From: Burkholderiales bacterium
GTDB taxonomy: Bacteria; Pseudomonadota; Gammaproteobacteria; Burkholderiales; Burkholderiaceae_C
DNA length: 20,106 bases
Direction of reading: 5' to 3'
Assembly (NCBI GenBank): GCA_006227785.1
Contig: SBFU01000506.1
Location: 1 to 20,106 of the forward strand
Shown here: one piece after another, positions 14,202 to 20,106 of the stretch
Layout: each line of letters starts with the position of its first letter
How positions within the stretch are numbered: position 1 is the stretch's first letter
Program-made: the position numbers and the translations under genes
The notes under the pieces: model-generated
The model's database searches: none
Seen by the model: the letters and a program-made list of their open reading frames with translations, nothing else
What the model was told of the DNA's origin: nothing

Positions 14202-15368
14202 TCAGTTGGTCTTGAAGTACTCCGACACCACCTTCCAGCGGCCATCCTCGATGCGGGAGAGCCGGGACGAGTTGCTGCCCAGGCGCTTCTGGGGACCGAA
14301 GGTCATCTCGGCGCTGCCGAAGATGTCCGGCGGAATCACCATGGTGTCCATGGCCTTGATGAAGCTGTCGGTGGTCAGGTTCTGACCAGCCTTGCTGGCT
14401 GCACGGATGAAAGCGTCGACCAGGCTGTAGCCATAGACCGAGAACACGGTGGGGTCTTCGTTGAACTTGGTCTTGTACTTGGTGGCCCAGAAGCGGATGG
14501 GTTGCGAAGTGTCGTCCAGATAGGGGTTCTGCACCGTCATGGTGGCGTAGAGGCCGTTCATGGCCGGACCGCCCAGCTTGTGGATCAGGTCGGTGTAGGA
14601 AGCGCTGGACCCGAGGAAGGTCGGATTGAAGCCCAGGCGCCGGGCCGTCGCGATGCCGCCGATGGTTTCCCGGATGATGGTGCCCAGCACGACGAAGTCG
14701 CACTGCGCCGAAGCCAGGCGCTGCATCTGCGACGAGAAGTCGGTGGCGCCACGCTTGAAGCTGGTGCGCTCTGCCAGCGCCATGCCCATGCCCTTGAGGC
14801 CTTCTTCGGCGCCACGCAACACCTCCAGGCCGAACTCATCGTCCTGGTACATGGCGCACACCTTCTTGGCGCTCTTTTCCTTGACCAGCAGCGGCACAGC
14901 CACCCGCATCTGGTCGTAGTAGGTGGCGGCAAACGAGTACTTGAGCTTGTGGAAGGGCTCATACATCTCGCGGGCAGCGGTCACCGGGAAGAAGTTGATC
15001 ACGTTGCGCTGGAACTGCACCGGCATGGCCGCCATGTTCTGTGCCGTGCCGATGTGACCGACCATGGCAAAAATCTTGTCCTGGTTGACCAGCTTCTGGG
15101 CCGCCAGCACGGCGCGGCGTGGCTCATAGCCCGAGTCTTCCACCACCAGACGGATCTTGCGGCCGTTGACACCGCCCTGCTCGTTGGCTTCGTCCACACG
15201 CAGCATCATGCCGAAGCGGACCTGCTTGCCAAAACCCGCGATCGGGCCCGACAGATCCTGGATCGACCCCAGGACGATTTCGTCCTTGGACACACCCTGT
15301 GACTGGGCCAGGGCGGTTCCGCTGGCCAGCACGAGGCTGGCGGCGATCAACGTGAGTCTTCGATTCAT
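14202..15368 (-). CDS. LivK-type ABC transporter periplasmic substrate-binding protein
   Basis: A 388-residue type I periplasmic binding protein (Peripla_BP_6/Leu-Ile-Val-binding family). Residues 1-21 are a Sec signal peptide ending ALA, followed by the mature start QSQGVSKDEIVLGS. Typical elements are LGSIQDLSGPIAGFG (about 33-47), DEANEQGGVNGR-x-I and LVVEDSGYEP, with a late SVYGYSLVDAFIRA stretch. It should capture the ligand for the LivHMFG permease encoded upstream in the same operon. The family also binds aromatic and other carboxylic acids, so branched-chain amino acids are only one option. A strong AAGGAGA (15376-15382) precedes the ATG by 7 nt, allowing high expression as expected for a binding protein. 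It is the last gene before the terminator at 14137-14169. Confidence 0.92.
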   Translation of the reverse strand: MNRRLTLIAASLVLASGTALAQSQGVSKDEIVLGSIQDLSGPIAGFGKQVRFGMMLRVDEANEQGGVNGRKIRLVVEDSGYEPRRAVLAAQKLVNQDKIFAMVGHIGTAQNMAAMPVQFQRNVINFFPVTAAREMYEPFHKLKYSFAATYYDQMRVAVPLLVKEKSAKKVCAMYQDDEFGLEVLRGAEEGLKGMGMALAERTSFKRGATDFSSQMQRLASAQCDFVVLGTIIRETIGGIATARRLGFNPTFLGSSASYTDLIHKLGGPAMNGLYATMTVQNPYLDDTSQPIRFWATKYKTKFNEDPTVFSVYGYSLVDAFIRAASKAGQNLTTDSFIKAMDTMVIPPDIFGSAEMTFGPQKRLGSNSSRLSRIEDGRWKVVSEYFKTN

Positions 15369-15402
15369 GCGTGTGTCTCCTTGGTGAATGGAACGGGTGG
15401 GA

Positions 15403-17259
15403 TCAACGGTACATGGCCTCGATCTGCTCGGCGTATTTCTGCTGCACCAGTTTGCGCTTGAGCTTCATGGTCGGGGTCAGTTCCTCGTCTTCGGCGCTCA
15501 GCTGGGTGTCCAGCAGCCAGAACTTCTTGACCTGCTCGACGCGGGCGAACTTCTTGTTGACGCTGTCGATGAGGTCCTGGATGAGCTGCTGCACTTCAGG
15601 GGAGCGGGTCAGGCTGGCGTAGTTGGAGAACGGCACGTCGTTGTCCTGGGCGAATTTCTCGACGTTCTCCTGGTCGATCATGATGATCACGGTGAGGTAC
15701 GGACGCTTGTCGCCGATGACCACGGCATCGGTCACATAGGGCGAGAACTTCATCTCGTTCTCGATTTCGCTGGGGGTGATGTTCTTGCCCCCGGCGGTGA
15801 TGATGATGTCTTTCATGCGGTCGGTGATGCGGAAAAACCCTTCCTCATCGACCAGGCCCACGTCGCCGGTGTGGAGCCATCCATCCGCGTCGATCGTCTC
15901 GGCGGTCTTCTCGGGCAGGTTCAGGTAGCCCATGAACACATTGGGGCCCCGCACCAGGATCTCGCCCGTGGCAGGGTCCAGCCGGACCTCGTTGTACTGC
16001 GCTGCTGGTCCGATGGAGCCGGGCTTGATGCGCTCGGCCGGAATGCCGGTGGAGGCGCCGCAGGTCTCTGTCATGCCCCAGACTTCCAGCATGGGCACGC
16101 CCAGGGCCAGGTACCAGCGCACCAGATCGGGCGAGATGGGGGCGGCGCCGGTCACCAGAAAACGGGAGCGGTGGATGCCGATGAGCTTGCGCACGTTGTC
16201 CAGCACCAGTGCGCGCGCGATGCGGAACTGCAGACGCAGCCCGCCCGGAACTTCCTTGCCTTCCAGCACCAGGTCGGCCACACGCTGACCCACGCCGATG
16301 GCCCATGCATAGGCGGCCTGCTGCGTCGCGCTGGCCTCCTTGAGCGCGATCATGACGCCCGAGTAGAACTTCTCCCACACCCTGGGCACGGCGGTGAAGA
16401 CCGTGGGCGCGATCTCGCGCACGTTCTCGGGCACGGTCTCGGGGTTCTCGACGAAGTTGAGCTTGGCGCCGGTGTAGAGCGAGAAATACTCGCCACCCAT
16501 GCGCTCGGCGATGTGGCACAGCGGCAGGAAGCACATGCACTCGTCGTTCTCGTCGCGGGCGATCAGCGTGTTGTAGCCGCGCACCGTGTAGACCAGCCCC
16601 TTGTGGGCGTGCATGGCGCCCTTGGGCTTGCCGGTGGTGCCCGAGGTGTAGACCAGGATCGCCAGGTCGTCCGGTGAAACCGCCGCCGTGCGCTCCTTCA
16701 GCGCATTCGGGTGGGCGCGGGCGTGCTCGCGGCCCAGCGCCCGCAGGGCGTCCAGGCTCATGACCTGTTCGTCGTGGAAGTCGCGCAGACCCTCCATGTC
16801 GAACACCACGATCTTGCGCAGCTGGGGCAGACGCGAGCGCACCTCCAGTGCCTTGTCCAGTTGCTCGTCGTCTTCCACGAACAGCACGGTGGTGCGCGAG
16901 TCCTCGCACAGGTAATGCACTTGCTCGGCCGCGTCGGTGGGGTAAATGCCGTTGGCCACCCCGTTGGCACTGAGCACCGCCAGATCGCTGAGGACCCATT
17001 CGATGTTGGTGTTGGACAGGATGGAAGCGGTTTCGCGGTTGGCAAAGCCCAGCGCGAGCAGGCCGTGTCCGATCTCCTCGACCGCCTGGCCGACCTGCTG
17101 CCAGGTCCAGCTGCGCCAGATGCCCAGGTCTTTCTGTCGAAGCCAGACATGGGCGCCTCGCTGCTCGACCGCATTCCAGAACATGGACGGAATGGTTTCA
17201 CCCGGCAGCACCACCTCGGTCTGCGGTTTGATGTTGGAGAGGTCCCAGAGGTAGCTCAT
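15403..17259 (-). CDS. AMP-dependent acyl-CoA synthetase, long-chain type
   Basis: A 618-residue adenylate-forming ligase that should activate a carboxylic acid with ATP and CoA. The AMP-binding P-loop VYTSGTTGKPKG lies at about 203-214. VTGAAPIS, the WGMTET motif, DGWLHTGDVG and ITDRMKDIIITAGGKNI follow, and the C-terminal catalytic lysine lies in TPTMKLKRK. Length and the GKNI/LTPTMKLKR pattern match the long-chain (FadD15/Faa-like) group rather than the acetyl-CoA group. It lies between livF and the binding protein with gaps of 4 and 34 bases, so transport and CoA activation are co-expressed. This argues that the imported compound is an acid destined for acyl-CoA metabolism. The chain-length preference cannot be read from the sequence. 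Confidence 0.92.
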   Translation of the reverse strand: MSYLWDLSNIKPQTEVVLPGETIPSMFWNAVEQRGAHVWLRQKDLGIWRSWTWQQVGQAVEEIGHGLLALGFANRETASILSNTNIEWVLSDLAVLSANGVANGIYPTDAAEQVHYLCEDSRTTVLFVEDDEQLDKALEVRSRLPQLRKIVVFDMEGLRDFHDEQVMSLDALRALGREHARAHPNALKERTAAVSPDDLAILVYTSGTTGKPKGAMHAHKGLVYTVRGYNTLIARDENDECMCFLPLCHIAERMGGEYFSLYTGAKLNFVENPETVPENVREIAPTVFTAVPRVWEKFYSGVMIALKEASATQQAAYAWAIGVGQRVADLVLEGKEVPGGLRLQFRIARALVLDNVRKLIGIHRSRFLVTGAAPISPDLVRWYLALGVPMLEVWGMTETCGASTGIPAERIKPGSIGPAAQYNEVRLDPATGEILVRGPNVFMGYLNLPEKTAETIDADGWLHTGDVGLVDEEGFFRITDRMKDIIITAGGKNITPSEIENEMKFSPYVTDAVVIGDKRPYLTVIIMIDQENVEKFAQDNDVPFSNYASLTRSPEVQQLIQDLIDSVNKKFARVEQVKKFWLLDTQLSAEDEELTPTMKLKRKLVQQKYAEQIEAMYR

Positions 17260-17263
17260 GTCT

Positions 17264-18052
17264 TCATCTCCAGTTCTTCTTTTTCTTCCAGCGGCGGTCG
17301 GCGCGCACGCCCTCTTCCTTCATGCCCAGGTAGAACTCCTTGATGTCCTCCTTCTCTCGCAGGCGGGCACAGGTGTCTTCCATGACAATGCGGCCGTTTT
17401 CCAGCACATAGCCATAGTCGGATGCGTTGAGTGCCATGTTGGCGTTCTGCTCGACCAGCAGGATGGTGGTGCCGCGTTCGCGGTTGATACGCACCACAAT
17501 CTCGAAAATCTCCTTGGTCAGCTTGGGGCTGAGGCCCAGGCTGGGTTCGTCCAGCAGGATCAGGTCGGGGTTGGCCATGAGCGCTCGGCTGATCGCCAGC
17601 ATCTGCTGCTGACCACCCGAAAGCAGGCCGGCGTCCTGCGTGGCCCGCTCGCGCAGGATGGGGAAGTAGTTGAACACCAGTTCCATGTCGCGCGCCACGC
17701 CGTCGCGGTCGTTGCGCGTGTAGGCCCCCATGAGCAGGTTGTCGCGTACCGACAGCAGCGGGAACACTTCACGACCCTCGGGCACGTGCATCAGGCCCTG
17801 TTGAACGATGTGGGCGGGGTCCTGGGCCGTGATGTTCTCGCCCTTGAATTCCACCGAGCCTTTGCGGGGGTCGATGATGCCGCTGATGGTCTTGAGGATG
17901 GTGGTCTTGCCGGCGCCGTTCGAACCCAGCACGGTGGCGATCTCGCCGCGACGCACCTGCAGGCTCACCCCGCGGATGGCCTTGATCGGACCGTAGGCGC
18001 TTTCGACGTTGAGCAGCTTGAGGACTGCGTTGTCGGTCAAGGGGGCGGTCAT
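17264..18052 (-). CDS. livF: LivF-type ABC transporter ATP-binding protein
   Basis: A 262-residue ABC ATPase of the branched-chain amino acid/HAAT type. Walker A GSNGAGKT lies at 43-50, the Q-loop region reads MHVPEGREVFP, the signature LSGGQQQ is at 144-150 and Walker B with the catalytic Glu is LILLDEP (165-171). It couples ATP hydrolysis to uptake through LivH/LivM on the cytoplasmic side. The C-terminus carries an unusual basic tail (about 246-262: KEEG, then DRRWKKKKNWR). I have seen such tails in LivF proteins encoded beside an acyl-CoA synthetase, but their role is unknown. The ATG at 18052 overlaps the livG stop by 4 nt; the frame is open further upstream inside livG, but that part is not family-like. 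Confidence 0.93.
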   Translation of the reverse strand: MTAPLTDNAVLKLLNVESAYGPIKAIRGVSLQVRRGEIATVLGSNGAGKTTILKTISGIIDPRKGSVEFKGENITAQDPAHIVQQGLMHVPEGREVFPLLSVRDNLLMGAYTRNDRDGVARDMELVFNYFPILRERATQDAGLLSGGQQQMLAISRALMANPDLILLDEPSLGLSPKLTKEIFEIVVRINRERGTTILLVEQNANMALNASDYGYVLENGRIVMEDTCARLREKEDIKEFYLGMKEEGVRADRRWKKKKNWR

Positions 18053-18903
18053 GCGCTCACCCCCGCGCTGGCCTGGTTTTCGCGACGCAGGGCCGACACG
18101 TCGTCCACCGATCCGAGGTAGGCCTCGATCACGCCCGGGTGGCTCTGTACCTCGGACGGCGTGCCGGTGGCCAGTTCGGCGCCCATGCTCATGGCCAGCA
18201 CCCGGTCCGATACCTTGGAGACCAGGCTCATGTCGTGCTCGACCATCAGCACCGAAATGCCCAGTTCGTTCTTGATGTCGGCAATCCAGAACGCCATGTC
18301 GTCGGTTTCCTCCACGTTCAGCCCGGATGAGGGTTCGTCCAGCAGCAGCAGGCGCGGTTCGGTGCACAGGGCCCGTGCCAGCTCGACCACCTTGCGCACG
18401 CCGTAGGGCAGGCCGGCGACCATGCTCTCGCGGTGGTGCTGCAGATCGAGGAAATCGATCACCTGCTCGACCTTTTCGCGCGCCTCGATCTCGGCCTGCC
18501 GGGTCTTGCGGGTGAAGAAGGCCTCGCTCCAGAAACTGGTGCGGCGGTGGGTGTGCCGGCCGATCAGCAGGTTCTGGAGCACGGTGGCGTGCTCGAACAG
18601 TTCGATGTTCTGGAAGGTGCGCGCGATGCCCAGCCCGGCAATGCGGTGGGGTGGCTGTTCGGTCAGCACCAGGCGGCCGTTCGGGCCCAGGTACTCGATG
18701 CTGCCCTGGGTCGGCTGGTAGATGCGGCTGATCAGGTTGAACACCGTGGTCTTGCCGGCCCCGTTGGGTCCGATCAGGGTGAATACCTCACCCTGGCGGA
18801 CATCGAAGCTGACGTCGTTGACGGCGAGCACGCCGCCGAAACGCACACTCAGGTTGCGTGCCGACAGCAGCACGTCCGCCGGATCGGTCTGGATATGGCT
18901 CAT
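18049..18903 (-). CDS. livG: LivG-type ABC transporter ATP-binding protein
   Basis: A 284-residue ABC ATPase, partner of LivF. Walker A GPNGAGKT lies at 45-52, IARTFQNIELF (93-103) is the usual LivG Q-loop region, LPYGVRKVVELARAL (165-179) replaces the plain LSGGQ signature as is normal for LivG, and LLLLDEPSSGLN (185-196) is Walker B. EHD (222-224) contains the switch histidine. The C-terminal AYLGS (261-265) is typical; a short extra tail follows. The start at 18903 overlaps the livM stop by 4 nt. No strong ribosome-binding site is visible, consistent with translational coupling. Confidence 0.93.
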   Translation of the reverse strand: MSHIQTDPADVLLSARNLSVRFGGVLAVNDVSFDVRQGEVFTLIGPNGAGKTTVFNLISRIYQPTQGSIEYLGPNGRLVLTEQPPHRIAGLGIARTFQNIELFEHATVLQNLLIGRHTHRRTSFWSEAFFTRKTRQAEIEAREKVEQVIDFLDLQHHRESMVAGLPYGVRKVVELARALCTEPRLLLLDEPSSGLNVEETDDMAFWIADIKNELGISVLMVEHDMSLVSKVSDRVLAMSMGAELATGTPSEVQSHPGVIEAYLGSVDDVSALRRENQASAGVSA

Positions 18904-19976
18904 TTGAGTCGGTCCGATTTCTGGAACGATTTCTGGCGCTTGAACATCCCCTTGCGGTAGAAGGGGAACAGCTGGAACCAGGTCCTGATCTTGAGCCAGC
19001 GCCCGTACAGACCCATTGGCTCGAACAGAACAATGGCGATCAGCACCATGCCGTAGACCACCGCCTTCAGCCCGGTCGCCTCGGCAATGGCCGCCGGCAG
19101 GAAGTCCTTGCCGATCGAGATGAGCTGCGGCATCACGATGATGAAGATCGCGCCCAGGAAGGCGCCATGGATCGACCCGAGACCTCCGATCACGATCATC
19201 AGCAGCAGGTCGATCGACTGCAGCAGGTTGAACTGCTCCGGCGACAGGAACATGATCTTGTGCGCGTACAGCGCGCCACCCACACCGGCCAGTGCCGCCG
19301 AGATGGCGAAGCTCAGCGTCTTGTAGCGCGCCAGGTGGATACCCATGCTCTGGGCCGAAATCTCGGAGTCGCGGATGGCCACGAAGGCCCGCCCGGTGGA
19401 CGAGCGCAGCAGGTTGATGATGAACAGGGTGGCCGCCACCGTCACCACCAGGCACAGGAAGTAGAACTCGCTCGACGAGTCGAGCTCCCAGCCGAACAGT
19501 TTGGGGTAAGCCACCATCAGGCCGGCATTGCCGCCGGTCACACTTTCCCAGCGGGCCATGCCCTCCTCGACGATGAAACCGAAGGCCAGGGTGGCCATGC
19601 CCAGGTAAATGCCCTTGACCCGAAGGGCCGGCAGGCCCACGATCACGCCCACCGAGGCGGCCAGCAAACCCGCGCAGGCCAGTGCGATGGGAAAAGGAAT
19701 GCCGGCATTGACCATCACCGCCTGTGTGTAGGCACCCACGCCCAGGAAAGCGGCGTGTCCGAGCGAGAACAGGCCCGTGAAGCCGGCCAGCAGCATCAGC
19801 CCCAGCCCCACAATGGAATAGATCAGGACAAAGGTCAGCTGGGCCAGCCAGTACTCGTCGATCACCCAGGGTGCCACCAGCAGAAACAGGCCCAGCAGCG
19901 AATACCAGAAAACATGGCCGCCGTGCTTGGCCAGCCGGATGTCCTGGTCGTAGTCGGTCTTGAAGATAAATCGCAT
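18900..19976 (-). CDS. livM: LivM-type ABC transporter permease
   Basis: A 358-residue integral membrane permease with about eight to nine hydrophobic segments. Family marks are GLFSLGHAAFLGVGAY (about 68-83), GLPALRVKGIYLGMATLAF (114-132), GRAFVAIRDSE with a nearby SAQSMGI (the loop facing the ATPases), and IVIGGLGSIHGAFLGA. With LivH it forms the transmembrane channel. The C-terminus is basic (FYRKGMFKRQKSFQKSDRLK). It lies 16 bases downstream of the livH stop and overlaps livG by 4 nt, so it belongs to the same transcript. Confidence 0.93.
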   Translation of the reverse strand: MRFIFKTDYDQDIRLAKHGGHVFWYSLLGLFLLVAPWVIDEYWLAQLTFVLIYSIVGLGLMLLAGFTGLFSLGHAAFLGVGAYTQAVMVNAGIPFPIALACAGLLAASVGVIVGLPALRVKGIYLGMATLAFGFIVEEGMARWESVTGGNAGLMVAYPKLFGWELDSSSEFYFLCLVVTVAATLFIINLLRSSTGRAFVAIRDSEISAQSMGIHLARYKTLSFAISAALAGVGGALYAHKIMFLSPEQFNLLQSIDLLLMIVIGGLGSIHGAFLGAIFIIVMPQLISIGKDFLPAAIAEATGLKAVVYGMVLIAIVLFEPMGLYGRWLKIRTWFQLFPFYRKGMFKRQKSFQKSDRLK

Positions 19977-19992
19977 GGGTACGGTTCCGGTG

Positions 19993-20106
19993 TCAGACCT
20001 TCTTGCGCAGCTGCTCGCCGAACAGCCCGTTCGGCTTGAGCACCAGCATGATCAGCACGACGATGTAGGGAGCGATGTCCTTGAATCCCTCGGGCAGGTA
20101 GAAGCC
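19993..20106 (-). CDS. livH: LivH-type ABC permease, C-terminal 37 residues only
   Basis: An open frame enters from the right edge and ends at TGA (19993-19995). The 37 visible residues include FKDIAPYIVVLIMLVLKPNGLFGE and a lysine-rich end. This is the usual last membrane segment and KPNGLFG ending of LivH permeases. Its place immediately before livM supports the call. The promoter and the start of the operon lie outside the window. Confidence 0.85.
   Translation of the reverse strand, partial: GFYLPEGFKDIAPYIVVLIMLVLKPNGLFGEQLRKKV

Overview
The window is GC-rich (roughly two thirds G+C by eye), densely coding DNA with short intergenic gaps, 4-nt ATGA overlaps and LivFGM-type transport genes. 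The gene types suggest a betaproteobacterium of the Burkholderiales, probably Comamonadaceae-like; this is inferred from gene style and no marker gene is present. There are no tRNA or rRNA genes, CRISPR arrays, insertion sequences or integrases, and no gene-free stretch exceeds 300 bases.

Layout. (1) 2-742 (+): 3' part of a lipoprotein with three DUF5666 repeats. (2) 853-10758 (+): one uninterrupted nine-gene operon: TetR regulator, SDR oxidoreductase, acyl-CoA carboxylase carboxyltransferase, an AlkC-like DNA glycosylase, acyl-CoA dehydrogenase, enoyl-CoA hydratase, biotin carboxylase/BCCP, a second acyl-CoA dehydrogenase, and a hotdog thioesterase. Most junctions overlap by 1-4 nt. A 30-bp interrupted palindrome overlaps an extended -10 just before the TetR gene and is the likely autoregulatory operator. 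(3) 10843-14131 (-): a hybrid PAS histidine kinase/receiver, a secreted glycine-rich protein and a DUF2784 membrane protein. (4) 14137-20106 (-): an ABC uptake operon read from the right edge: livH end, livM, livG, livF, a long-chain-type acyl-CoA synthetase and a LivK-type binding protein, ending in a clear intrinsic terminator.

Working together. The central operon encodes the core of an acyl-CoA route that oxidises, carboxylates and hydrates a CoA ester, in the logic of leucine (liu) or acyclic-terpene (atu) catabolism. The carboxyltransferase lacks the sequence I expect of methylcrotonyl- and geranyl-CoA carboxylases, the cluster lacks an HMG-CoA lyase, and the SDR lacks the Ser-Tyr-Lys triad. 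The substrate is therefore open; a branched or isoprenoid-like acid is my best inference. The convergent transporter operon carries its own acyl-CoA synthetase, so it could import and activate a carboxylic acid. That it feeds the carboxylase operon is speculation from proximity. The strangest element is a DNA-repair glycosylase locked inside a catabolic operon.
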